Source: Drosophila miranda (taxonomy: Eukaryota > Arthropoda > Insecta > Diptera > Drosophilidae). Taken from it: a DNA stretch of 64,000 nucleotides. The notes beneath the pieces were generated by a model. That model was not told where the DNA came from. It made no database searches and saw nothing but the letters and a program-made list of their open reading frames with translations. Shown here piece after piece: positions 12,488 through 22,845 of the stretch (the stretch's first letter is position 1; every line of letters starts with the position of its first letter). The stretch lies in the NCBI RefSeq assembly GCF_003369915.1, contig NC_046677.1, positions 14,136,001 to 14,200,000 on the forward strand, read 5' to 3'. A program made the position numbers and the translations under genes.

Positions 12488-12945
12488 AAAAGCTGATTGC
12501 GAGTGTCTTATCTTATCACTCTTATCTACACTACTCACGTAGTCTTTTGGTTTGAACTCCTCCAAGTTGTGCTTCACAGGTCTAACCGACCAGATACACA
12601 GTAAGGGCGCAAATATAGAAAGTTTTTACAGAGAAACAAAGAACAATGGGACAATGGAACAATCCCCTGCAAGCCATTGTGGGTGTCAATGAAATTGTCT
12701 CCGATTTTTTTCTGTGCGGCGCCAACTTTATTACAAACTTATCGTTAATTGTGATTCCTCCCTCTTCAACCACTTAACTACCATTACATATATGTAGCGG
12801 GTGTTTCAACAAATTCTGATAAAAAAAATGTGTAATGTAAGCAAAACTTAGTTAGAGATACGGAAAAAAGATAGCAAAAACATCGGAAAACATCTGTAAA
12901 CATCGGCAGAAAAATATCGATGCTCGATGCATCCGGCTGGCCGGC
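12488..12945 (-). pseudogene. Duplicated unit, copy 2: decayed ABCA exon 1 and promoter
   Basis: The stretch repeats copy 1 at high identity. The block agtcttttggtt... to ...ctaaccgaccag (12541-12593) differs from 11470-11522 at only one position. Inside the exon it lacks about 40 bp and a further 14 bp, carries extra bases near 12650, and so cannot encode the first membrane segment. Between the exon start and the shared gcggcgcc block it has about 25 bp absent from copy 1 (near 12690-12716). The upstream part (acatcggaaaacatc, gatgcatccggctggcc) is well kept, so promoter activity remains possible. Confidence 0.75.
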
Positions 12946-13164
12946 GCTCATGGAAGGGTGGGACCCTGCTAGGGATAACGAAAACAACTATCCCCGCTGA
13001 CGAAAGTGCCAACGAGGACAAGTCTGTCCTATAGGTTAGATTAATTTTTTTTGTATGTTTTTGTTTTTGTTTTGTTTAATCCGTCCCCTGGCTTATCGGG
13101 TCGGAAACACCCCTGAATTCCCCGTGAGCTAGCTGGGAACGATAGGCCAGGGTGGCAAAGAGGC
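12946..13164. other. Insertion-like segment between copies 2 and 3 of the ABCA upstream unit
   Basis: This segment interrupts the duplicated ABCA upstream sequence. It contains tttttgtatgtttttgtttttgttttg and a GC-richer end with cccctggcttatcgggtcgg. No termini or coding frame were recognised. Confidence 0.3.
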
Positions 13165-13232
13165 GGATCATAACAAGATAGAAAAAACATCGGAAAACAT
13201 CGATGCTCGATGCATCCGCCTGGCCGCGCGAC
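13165..13232 (-). repeat. Duplicated unit, copy 3: fragment of ABCA upstream sequence
   Basis: The block aagatagaaaaaacatcgg... to ...gatgcatccgcctggccgcgcg matches the distal part of copies 1 and 2. Only this part of the unit is present. Confidence 0.65.
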
Positions 13233-13254
13233 TGTTTAAATACCATCAGTTCTT

Positions 13255-13552
13255 TTGAAAAAAAATTCCACTGTTGCTGAAGAGCTGCCGGAGTTTAGAG
13301 AGCGAACTTCTGAGTCTGATTCCCGGGGACCAGGAAAGCGACTAAAGGACGGACAATCGGGGCCGAGTTTATATCAGGTACAGCAACAAGAAGCGGCTGG
13401 AAAAGCACAATGCTAAAATTCGACAGAAGCTCTTCTGGACCCCCAACGACGGCTGAACCATTGTCGTAGAAGACATCGGTGGCCTCATGGGTCCAGTGAC
13501 TCCACTCCCGGATTCATTTGACGAGGTGCCAGATGCTGGGGAGAAGTAGAGC
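13255..13552 (+). pseudogene. Possible coding remnant of unknown origin
   Basis: One frame reads a basic stretch (YSNKKRLEKHNAKIRQKL), then FWTPNDG, a stop, and an acidic stretch (IVVEDIGGLMGPVTPLPD) ending in a stop at about 13546-13548. A neighbouring frame upstream reads EELPEFRERTSES. The change of frame and the internal stop suggest a decayed gene or TE protein. I do not recognise the family. Confidence 0.3.
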
Positions 13553-13639
13553 CAAAAAAAATGGATTTTTTAAAAGAATACCTAAATCAATACGCATTCA
13601 CTAGTGAATATTCACTTGTTGATCCATACTGGGAGCCTC

Positions 13640-14345
13640 ACATTTATAGACCACTTCGTTTATAATTAGGATAAAGCATACAATCATAAGACGCCATACC
13701 ACCTGAAGCGACACGGAAGTCATAGTTATAGAATTTGTAATAGCCAAATAAGCTAGTTTTAGTTTTGCATGGACATAGCCAAAAACCCGCCAGACAGCCA
13801 GCTACCGCAAACCGAAGAAACAGCAGAGGGAGATAGATCGGCGCTCTTTCGAAAAAGTCCCGTTGACTCGAAAACCGATCGAGCGGCCGTGGCGGTGCGC
13901 GTTTCGGCGAGTCCGCCCCTTTCCCTTCCTTCCCCTCCACAGGATCCGCGGATCGGCTCTGTCAACAGGGGTTTTACCCTGCAGGAGTCAGGGCGTGCGG
14001 CATCTCTGGTGGGTTTTGCACCGCCACGGCTAAAGATCCGCCGACAACATCTGACTGAGACTAACTCTAGCCCAGGATCAATACCTTACAATGTGAAAGC
14101 GCGGCTCTAAAAAGGCAATTAGAACATTGCTGCTGCTGCTCCTACCCTTACCACTAAGCATACAGTATATGATGTGCCAGCTCATACCCGAAAGCGTCAC
14201 ACGTCGAGCTCCCAGAAGTAGGTTGCAGGGACTTGGGCTCTGGCGTTCGGGTACCGACAAGTCATCATGAGAAAAACGCAGAGAGAACATCTTTGAATGT
14301 GTCAGTACGCACACTATATGTTTTGCTCGCTGCTGCCTGTCGAAA
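13640..14345. other. Unassigned sequence 5' of the BEL/Pao remnant
   Basis: Probably includes the leader region of the BEL/Pao element, but I could not match it to the 3' terminal sequence of that element, so a 5' LTR is not shown. Overlapping frames on both strands at 13760-14110 look like chance openings in GC-rich sequence. Confidence 0.3.
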
Positions 14346-17300
14346 ATGGATGAGTCCAATGACTTGCCGGAAAACAGGGTGTCTTTTTACAAACGAAAGG
14401 CACTCTCAATATACAACAAAGCCGTTTCACTTCGAGATACTATATTGAGTGATGAAAACAACCCAATCAATGAAGATGCGCTAAGTGTTCATTTAAAATT
14501 CTTGGAAGAAATATCCGACTCATTTAATGTTACTCATTCTAATTTAGAAGAGCTTGATGTGAACGAAATTGGCAGCGACCTAAGCAACAATTTTGAGGAT
14601 TTGGCTATGGAAATCGAAGTTCGTATTCGCTCAACGATTAAACCCGAGCTCAACGTTACTGCCTCCGGAAATGTACGGTCACGATATCATATTCCTGACA
14701 TTAAACTTCCCACTTTCCGTGGAGGTTATACTGAGTGGGTAGACTTTACAATAGACATACAAGTATCGCGACTCTGATACCAGGACCAAATGGGAGGAGC
14801 TGTCGCCCCCTAATGTCAGAGAGGCAAGGAACCTTAGAGTTTGCTTCAACTGTATGAAGAAGGGACATCGAAATACCTCTTGCAGTTCCGGCTCTTGTCG
14901 CACATGCGGTGAAAAACATCATACCCTTTTACATATCAACAATCCGCTGCCTACGTCAGTTGTCACGGAACATACGAACGTTTCTACGTCTCCTATTCAG
15001 ACAGACTCATCTCAGGCCCCAATCTTCCAAGTTCTCTTGTTGCCGCTTCATCATCATGCTCGCCTCCTGCTCAGAATCTTAGCTCAGACGTAGTGCTTCT
15101 AGCCACGACAGTCATTATGATAAAGAGTCGATTTGGTGATCTTCTTCCTTACCGGGCTCTTCTGGATTCAGGCTCTCAGATTAATTTAATAACCTCTCGC
15201 TTTGCTCAGAAGCTTCAGCTGAAACGAGCCAAAGGGTCGGTATCAGTATCCGGTATCCGTGCTGATTCTGCATTTCACACGGATGGTTCAGTTAATTTGG
15301 TCATTCGATCCAGGACTTCCGATTACTTCACGAGTCGCACAGCTCTCGTTGCTCCACGTATTACAGGAAACCAGCCTGGTTCTTCATTTGATGTATCCAA
15401 ATGGGAAATGGCATCCAATATCAGCCTTGCTGACCCACACTTCAACAAATCTCAGCGCATCAATGTACTTATTGGAGCCAGCTTATTTGCCAATTTTTGC
15501 TTCCTCATCTTTGCGTCTTAAGAGAAGACAAAACCACCACAAAACTCCGAGTAGTTTTCGACGGATCCGCTTGTACATCTACAGGATATTCCCTCAACGA
15601 TATATTTATGTCAGGCCCAACAATTCAGCCGAAGTTAATTACGAATTGCAACAATTTTCTTTCCCGGGCCTATCGTTCCTTCGAAGCAGCAACCTTGAAA
15701 TGCATGGATTTTGGGATGCCAGCATGAGTGCTTATGGAGCCTGCATCTACGCTGTTTCGCAAGGCGACAATGGAGTCAAGGCAAATCTTCTATCTTCCAG
15801 ATCTCGTGTAGCGCCACGGAAGACTATCACAATACCCAAGTTGGAATTATGTGGTGCAGCGCTACTCGCCCAGCTTATGCATGAAGTGTCTTTGATGAAC
15901 TTCAATTGCTCTTATTATTGCTGGTGTGACTCCGCAGTCGTTTTGGCTTGAATCAAGAATCAACCATCCAACTTCAATGTATTTGTCGCTAATAGACTTT
16001 CTGTTATTCAGGAACTCACATCTGGAATGTCTTGGCCAACTGGTGCCAACTGATCTAAGCCCTGCCGATATGCTTTCTCGAGGATCATTACCAGCTGAGC
16101 TCATCAATTCTCATCTTTGGAAGTATGGACCTACATACTTGACAGCCAGTATGGATCAATGGCCAAGTACGCCTGCTCTTCCAGAGCCAGTTTTGGAGGC
16201 ACGAAAAACCATACTAATTACAAACTGCGCGTCAAGATATTTGATGGAAGAAATAAAGTTTGTAAATTCCTTCCCCAAAATGCAACAAAATTTTGCGTAT
16301 GTATTCAAATTCATTCATCGACGAAAGTATGGAATAACTGTGGAGGATTTGCGTTTGGGAACCGAACTGCTTCTTCACCTTACTCAGCAATCTCGTCTAT
16401 CTACTGAAATAAGATCCCTGGAAACTCGAAAGGACATCAAGGCTTCAAGCTCGATGGCCTCGCTTTCGCCATTTTTAGATGATTACGATTTGCTTCGAGT
16501 TGGAGGGCGTCTTAAAAACTCTACCATGGACTTCGAAGCACGGGCCAGGAATCATTCCATCACTTCTGCTCTGATTCGGCACTTACACGAAAAACACCTT
16601 CACGCTGAACCCCAGTCGCTATTAGCCATCATTCGTCAAACGTACTGGCCAATCGGTGGCCGAAAGACCGTAGCACACGTAATCCAAAAGTGTGTCAGAT
16701 GCTTTAGAGTGAAGTCTTGAACTCTCGAGCAAATAATGGCAGATCTTCCGGTGGACAGATCGTGCATTTTTAGTTACCGCCGTTGACTATTGCGGTCCGT
16801 TCATGTATAAATCAGAAGTTCGAAACCGGCCCCCCCCCCACTAAAGTGCTATATGAGCATTTTTATATGTTTCTCCACTAAGGCGGTTCACATCGAGCTT
16901 GTGAAGGATCTTAAAACTTCTGCGTTCCTCTCTACTCTTCGCCGTTTTATTTTCACCCGTGGAAGACCGATTCGTATTTGGTTAGATAATGCCACAAATT
17001 TTGTTGGAGCGCGGAAGGAACTAGCGGAACTTAAGTCGCTATTCCTAAGCGACAGTCATCAAGAGGCCGTGCATCAAGCTTGTCTCGACGATTGCATCGA
17101 TTCGCGTTTCATTCCTCCTAGATCGCCACATTTTGGAGGATTGTGGGAGGCGTCAGTCATGCTTGCTAAACATCATCTTCGACGTGCCCTTGGATCCTCG
17201 CTTCTTGGATTTGATGAACTGCGCACTCTCGCGTGCAATATCTGTACAATCATTAATTTAAGGCCATTGTTTCCTCTTTCAGAGAACCCTGCAGATTTCG

Positions 17301-17722
17301 ATGTACTCACGCCGAGCCATTTTCTGGTTGGCGCCCCTATCACAACCTTCTTGGAGCCGGACTTGGTTCATTCAAACGTCGATCGCTTGGACCGTTGGCA
17401 GAAGGTCACACAGCTTCAGCAAATCTTTTGGTCTCGCTGGCGCCAATTTTATTTAACCAGTCTTCAAGAAAGAACGAAGTGGCGCACCCGGAATCCTGAG
17501 CTTCACGTCAATGATGTCGTTCTTGTTAAGGACGAGAACTTCGCTCCTCTGAAGTGGCTTCTAGCGAGAATCCTCGAGCTCATTCCAGGAGCTGATGGCG
17601 TATCTCGAGTCGCCTTGATCAGGATGGCTACAGGTGTTAGCCGAAGAGCACTTGCAAAATTATGTCTATTGCCTCTTCGAGATGAGGTGAAAGGCATGGA
17701 TCCTTCCACGGGGGGAGTATGA
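14346..17722 (+). mobile_element. Defective BEL/Pao LTR retrotransposon, internal region
   Basis: A gag start at 14346 (MDESNDLPENRVSFYKRKAL) leads to the motif IKLPTFRGGYTEWVDF. Zinc knuckles follow at about 14840-14920 (CFNCMKKGHRNTSC, CRTCGEKHHTLLH). An aspartic protease core LLDSGSQINLI lies near 15160, and a short reverse transcriptase start (LRVVFDGSA) near 15545. RNase H is at 15700-15950 (FWDASMSAYGACIY). The integrase zinc-binding part is at 16400-16720, and the integrase core and tail at 16853-17722 (STKAVHIELV, IWLDNATNFVGA, RSPHFGGLWEASV). Most of the reverse transcriptase, including its catalytic aspartates, is deleted, and several frameshifts and stops interrupt the rest. It cannot move by itself. 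BEL/Pao membership rests on the domain order and these phrases. Confidence 0.85.
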
Positions 17723-18003
17723 TCGGGAGAAGTCCGACTGTAAATTTTGTACCATCTTTCTATTGCCTATCAATTCACTTCTTTCCTTTCTATTACTTTG
17801 GCTCGAGATCGGCTCGCTTGCCTCATCCAAGTGTATCACTCTCTAATACTATTGTAAATGGCTCTGGCATCTTCGGCCACCCTCAACACACAAATCACCT
17901 ATAATAAAATTTATAACGTTTCTGAAATCATTAATTTGTGAAATTCTTGAACAATTATAGTCAGCGAAAAAGCTCGTTGTCTCAACACTGACCTCACCGA
18001 ATC
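17712..18003 (+). repeat. Probable 3' LTR of the BEL/Pao element
   Basis: A purine tract (ggggggag) ends just before 17718, overlapping the integrase stop codon region, as a plus-strand primer site would. The following sequence from about TGATCGGGAGAAG to CTCAACA (about 17719-17986) contains aataaaattt near 17903, a plausible poly(A) signal. No matching 5' copy was found, so the boundaries are uncertain. Confidence 0.45.
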
Positions 18004-18471
18004 AAAATAAATAAAGAATGGGCAGAGTGGGTGGGGGTGCGAGACACTTGGGCGTGGGAAAAAAAATAAAAGCTGTTATTTGTTTGATTTTATTACAAAA
18101 TATAATATATTACAATAATATAATAACACATTTATATCCTTATTTTAAAAAGGTTGATTATAAATCATATAAATATTATGTAAACGCCGTTATGAAATAT
18201 CTTATGTACATACATACACGTTTACATAAATATTCCGCTTATTACATTCGTATATTTCATGAGGGTATTCAAAATTACAGTTGTCTTGAGGTCAGGTGAC
18301 AAGCTACATTAATAAGTGTTAGTACTATTAAAGGGCGTGCAACTGTATGGAATGTATGTATGCTTGTATGATGGACATACCAAATCGCGAAATCTTGTGA
18401 GAAAAAAATTTATACAATTCGAATTTATTCTGGTTCGTTGCTTTGATTTAGAGTATTTTAGGGCGTACATA
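18004..18471. other. AT-rich intergenic DNA
   Basis: No gene or recognised repeat was seen in this AT-rich stretch. It includes aaaatataatatatt-type low-complexity sequence. Confidence 0.4.
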
Positions 18472-18905
18472 GGGCGCTGCGTAGCCACTGCAAATTGATT
18501 TGCTCCTTTTGGCTATAAAAATGATCCGATGTGGATGCCACAGATTTTCGTTGTGGGGGCCGATGGAGGTGGGAGAAATAAACTTAAGACGGTGAGATCT
18601 AACAGGAGTGTGGATACCAAATTTGGATGCTATAGCTCTTATAGTCTCTGAGATCCGTTGATGCCACAGATTTTCGTCCTTTGCGGGGCGTTACACTTTT
18701 AACGGTGAGATCTAACAGGAGTGTTGCTCGAGCTCTTAAAGTCTCTGAGCACTAGGTGCTCATAGGGACGAACGGACGGAGATGGCTCAATCAACTCGGC
18801 TATTGATGCTGATCAAGAATATCTATACTTTATGGGGTCGGAAACGCTTCCTTCTGATCGTTACACTAATCTATTTCCCCACAAATACCCCTATACTTTT
18901 TTTCG
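18472..18905 (+). repeat. Interspersed repeat family, shorter copy (A)
   Basis: It starts gggcgctgcgtagccactgc and ends near ttccccacaaatacccctatac. The same start, internal units (cacagattttcgtcctttg, gtgagatctaacaggagtg, ggataccaaatttgg, tagtctctgag) and tail (ctcggctattgatgctgatc) recur in the longer copy at 44253-45228. Copy A lacks the outer left part and the right inverted repeat. Confidence 0.8.
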
Positions 18906-19025
18906 GGCTTTGTGGCTTTGTTTTGTGCCGCATTTGAGATGGCAGTGCTTCGATAAATCACGCGACAGCTGATCGCTGTCGGTCAAATAACTATTAGTTT
19001 TATTATTTGACCGATAAATATGGCG

Positions 19026-19033
19026 TATCGATA
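19026..19033. promoter_or_regulatory. DRE (TATCGATA) upstream of the FRA10AC1-like gene
   Basis: A perfect TATCGATA lies 43-50 bases before the start codon, with further tatcg/atcga copies around it. DREF/BEAF-32 bind this element at Drosophila housekeeping promoters. Confidence 0.7.
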
Positions 19034-19075
19034 TATCGTTATCGAACTATCGCATTCTGTAAAGAAAAAACAACA

Positions 19076-19916
19076 ATGAGCAGCTCACAGCTTTTTCCCA
19101 TAAGTTTAAACACATTGACTGACAAAGAGCGCCACAGCTACATTCTCGGCCACTATGTGCTCAACACCACCGCCGAAAGCGAGTCGCGAAAGCACAAGCG
19201 CGACATCGATGTCATTCGGGAGAACCATCGCTTTCTGTGGGACGACGATGACGTCGATTGCGGATCGCTGAGTTGGGATCAACGCCTGGCGCGGCGCTAC
19301 TACAAGAAACTCTTCAAGGAATACTGCATCGCGGACCTGACTCGCTACAAGGAGAACAAGATAGCCCTCCGGTGGCGAACCGAGCAGGAAGTTGTGGCAG
19401 GAACAGGACAATTCCAGTGTGGCAGCCGCCACTGTGGGGAGCGGACGGATCTGCGCAGCTGGGAGGTGAATTTCAAGTACATCGAGCAAGGGGTGCCCAT
19501 GAATACGCTGGTTAAGGTAGGATCCGCTATATCAGATATGTCTGTACATATATGTATCTGAAAGCAATGCATTTGCCACACTCCTGCAGGTACGGCTTTG
19601 TCCCACGCACACGGATCAACTTAACTATCGCACCAAGAAAAAGGAGTACAAAAAGCAGAAACGTAGGGAGAAGGATGAGTGCAGAGCTGGAAGAAGAAAC
19701 AAGCGACGGAAACTGGATGATACTGCCGATGATGAGGGCGAGAAAGATAATAAGGAAGAGCCTGCGGTGCCAGAGGCAGATCCGGAAACATGGAACATTG
19801 AAGCTGAGGAACCCACCGCAGACGACCAAATCTGGATAAATCAGCTCAATCTCAGCGAGGAACAACCCTCCAGAGAGCAAGAATTCGAACGCTATCTGGA
19901 AGATCTTCTAATGTAA
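19076..19916 (+). CDS. FRA10AC1-like protein, 255 aa
   Basis: Two exons, 19076-19516 and 19590-19916, join across a 73 bp GT-AG intron in frame. The ATG has a good context (caacaATGa). Most of the first exon matches the FRA10AC1 family core: LTDKERHSYILGHYVLN, then a HKRDIDVIRENHRFLWDDDD stretch, DQRLARRYYKKLFKEYCIAD, and the zinc-ribbon-like CGSRHCGERTDLRSWEVNF. The C terminus is basic (KKEYKKQKRREKDE) and then acidic, which is typical of a nuclear protein. The human member is a nuclear protein linked to spliceosomes; a similar role here is inference. It converges on p38b, with 562 bp between stop codons. Confidence 0.85.
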
Positions 19917-20478
19917 AATACATAGCACGTTTATTTTTGTATTCAACGTAGACACTAGTGATCTTTTTAAAGTTACTGGCCGCGGGATGCGCTCGCTTAT
20001 ATACTAAGATGTACATGCATGATCTTTTCGTGTATTTTCTGGGACTTGCATGTACATACACTCACATTTACAAGACTATTCACAATTATTTGTTAAAACC
20101 AACACCAAAAAGTTGAACTGGACAGTAAGGCTGTGACTCTGACTCGACTCTGTTTTTTTTTACAATATTGTGTGTAATTATGTGTACCTAGAGTTCAATC
20201 GCAATCCCTTTGTTGATCGAGTGCAAGTCGGATTCGCTACAGGTTCGAAAATACATTCTCATACTCATTCATTCATTCGTTTCATTTGTTCGTTTCAGCC
20301 CCAGCAACGATCGACGTTCTTCTAAATATAAACTGGAGAAACAACACTTTAAACGCTTTAAAATAAATACCCTTGACTGTTTACATTCGATGAATACAAA
20401 AATCACGATTGAGCACATCCGCTTGAACTAGGTGATACGACTGATCTAAAAGGTATAGCATCGTTGAAGGGATTTGAT
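19917..20478. other. Shared 3' region between two convergent genes
   Basis: Presumed 3' UTRs of the FRA10AC1-like gene and p38b. An AATAAA-type signal for the plus strand lies near 20361, and a TTTATT for the minus strand near 19929. If both are used, the transcripts overlap by several hundred bases. Confidence 0.4.
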
Positions 20479-21576
20479 TTATGGATCCTTCGGCAGGAGC
20501 TCGGCGAAGGCCTGAGTGGGCCTGAAGGCTTGCACCTCGGTGAACACCATTTCCCTCCACTTCTCCACGGGCAACTCGTTCTCCTCGAAGCTCTGGTCGT
20601 ACAAGGCCGCTGTCTGCTCGTCGGTGGGGTCATGGTACTTCTCCATATAGGGATGGGCCAACGCCTGCTCGGCTGTGATGCGCTGGTCGGCATCTAGCTC
20701 GAGCATCTTCTCCAGCAGGTCGATCGCCAGCGGATTGGCCCCACGGAAGATGTCTCGAAAGTTTCGTCTCGGCATCACTGGCAACGACCGTATGTAGTTT
20801 CTGGCACTCTCCGAGGAGATGCGGCTCATAAACTCCTCCGCCGGCGTGCCCAGCACTTCCATGATCAGGTTCAGCTGATGAATGTGATCGGTGCCGGGGA
20901 AGAGGGTGCGTCCGGTCAAGAGCTCGGCCATGATGCATCCAACAGACCAAATGTCCACCGTCTTGTTGTAGTGCATCCAGTTGAGCATGATTTCCGGTGC
21001 CCGATACCATCTCGTGGCCACATAGCCAGTCATCTCGCTTTCTGCGGGTCGTGCCAGACCGAAATCCAAGATGCGCAACTCGCAATCCTCGTTCACCGCG
21101 ATGTTGGACGGTTTCAAATCGCGATGTATCACCCCGGCACTGTGAATATACTTCAAGCCTCTTAGGATTTGGTATATCAGGAACTGAACGTGGTCGTCAG
21201 ACAACTTCTGCGTGCGTATTATGTTGTTGAGGTCCGCGTCCATGAGATGCGTCACCATGTAGACCTGCTGGAACTGGTCCAGCGAGTCGGCGGGTTGTCC
21301 GGGATGGAAAACGTCCAGGAGACCAATCACATTCTCGTGCTCCATGTGCTTCAGTAGGCGCAGCTCACGGTACGTTCGCTTAGCATGCACGGCCGACTGA
21401 AAGGGCCGCGCCAGTTTCTTTATCGCTACCTTTGTGCTGGTTCCCCTGACAACAGCTTTGCACACCTGACCGTAGGCTCCCTGCCCGACGGGCTGAAGGC
21501 TTTGGTATGTCTCCGGTATCTCCCACTCCGTGCGATTTATGTCCAGCTTGTAAAACTTCGGCATTTTTCGTGACAT
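20479..21576 (-). CDS. p38b: p38 MAP kinase (p38b), 365 aa
   Basis: A single uninterrupted exon encodes a complete Ser/Thr kinase. The glycine loop is VGQGAYGQV (30-38), the ATP lysine is K53, the catalytic loop HRDLKPSN starts at 151, and DFG is at 171-173. The activation loop has the p38 signature TGY at 183-185, which is phosphorylated by MAPK kinases such as Licorne. The N terminus [20 protein letters not shown] and the tail match Drosophila p38b rather than p38a, and the length equals p38b. The protein acts in stress, immune and ageing responses. The start is fixed by conservation of MSRKM. Three perfect DRE elements lie upstream, at 21882-21901 and 22123. Confidence 0.97.
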   Translation of the reverse strand: MSRKMPKFYKLDINRTEWEIPETYQSLQPVGQGAYGQVCKAVVRGTSTKVAIKKLARPFQSAVHAKRTYRELRLLKHMEHENVIGLLDVFHPGQPADSLDQFQQVYMVTHLMDADLNNIIRTQKLSDDHVQFLIYQILRGLKYIHSAGVIHRDLKPSNIAVNEDCELRILDFGLARPAESEMTGYVATRWYRAPEIMLNWMHYNKTVDIWSVGCIMAELLTGRTLFPGTDHIHQLNLIMEVLGTPAEEFMSRISSESARNYIRSLPVMPRRNFRDIFRGANPLAIDLLEKMLELDADQRITAEQALAHPYMEKYHDPTDEQTAALYDQSFEENELPVEKWREMVFTEVQAFRPTQAFAELLPKDP

Positions 21577-21881
21577 TTCGCTGGATTTGGATTCTTTTTA
21601 ACCCGTTTTTTTCGCCCAATTCTTTTTTCGTAGTAGTTCTTCTTCTTCGTATGTAATGTTATCTGAGGTTCACACTGCTCTGCCTCAACATTGCTGCAAA
21701 TGAGTAATCAGTAGGTTTCTTAGTACACTTAACGAAATTTACGAACTCAAACTTCACATAAAACAAGTGCTTATTTTGTAATATAATGATTAAAATAATA
21801 ATCCATTTAAGAGTTTAGTACTTGCGTTTACAATATATTACTGAAAAAATTATAAATAGTCGTACATTTTGCTACGTAACC

Positions 21882-21901
21882 TATCGATAGCAGTATCGAT
21901 A
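21882..21901. promoter_or_regulatory. Paired DRE elements upstream of p38b
   Basis: TATCGATA occurs at 21882-21889 and again at 21894-21901, about 310 bp upstream of the p38b start codon. The spacing suggests a TATA-less DREF-type promoter. Confidence 0.75.
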
Positions 21902-22122
21902 ATCAAATTTAAAAATAAATACGGCTGTTCTAATGGGACAAGCGAGGGTGCTAATGGTTGCAATTAAGTCCTTTTCGAACGCAGATGAGTCTAATCGATT
22001 ATTTTTGCGCCTTACAGCAAATTTTTCTCTTTTCTGCCGATCAGCGCGACGATCAGCGTGAGGAAGAACTCTCACAAGCTGCCAGTGTAAACGCCTATTT
22101 TGCGTCATTGCGTCTATTCCGA

Positions 22123-22130
22123 TATCGATA
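22123..22130. promoter_or_regulatory. Single DRE between p38b and the epimerase-like gene
   Basis: A perfect TATCGATA lies 547 bp upstream of the p38b start and about 716 bp upstream of the plus-strand epimerase-like start. It could serve either gene or an insulator (BEAF-32) role. Confidence 0.55.
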
Positions 22131-22845
22131 GCAAGGATTTGCTACTTCCAAGCAATACAATTTTACTCTTAAAATTTCGCTCGCCATGTTGAATCAAAAA
22201 TATGCTGTGATTGCTTGTAAGCAATCACGGTATGTTATGAATTGGTGTAGAGTTTTCCTTTCATGCGTCGAATTTTCGTGGCTGCCTTGCCTGTTTTTAT
22301 ACCTTGCCGGCAGCACGTTTTCCAGCAACATGTAGCAGATCAACATTTTTAAGCACCTGCAACATTTTAAGAGTTGGGGCTTTTGGAACTTTGTCCAAAC
22401 GCCAAGGCCCCAAAACTGCCCGAACCCGCAACATTGTAAGCTCGGTACCGCCGCTCCGCGTCGCAACGTTTTTTGCACGAGTTTTTTCACGTATTTGTTC
22501 ATTGACAAAAACTCAAGCTGCGCTTGTGTGAGAGTGTGTGTGTGTGTGTGTGCGTTGTGTGGCGCGCGTTTGTGTAGCCGTACCACTATCTCTGTGTGTG
22601 TGAGTGGGGCTTGGTGTGCAGAATAATTTTTGCAAACATTATGTAAATGCGCAAATTAAAGTTCAATCGACACTCAGCTCAGCAATCCGGTCGACAGGCC
22701 AATTTCAAATTCGAGTCCAGATTACCTGGCGTTACATGCTAAAAAATTACAGTTAACAAAAAATAAACACAAGCCAACAGAGGGCGCTTCGAAGGAACAG
22801 TACGAGATCAGATCCAGTGAAATACCGTTAGTCTACAAAACAAAT

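Noticed and set aside
12582-12773. Copy 2 of ABCA exon 1 as a usable alternative first exon
   Set aside because: Deletions and extra bases break the membrane segment. Only its promoter half seems worth considering.
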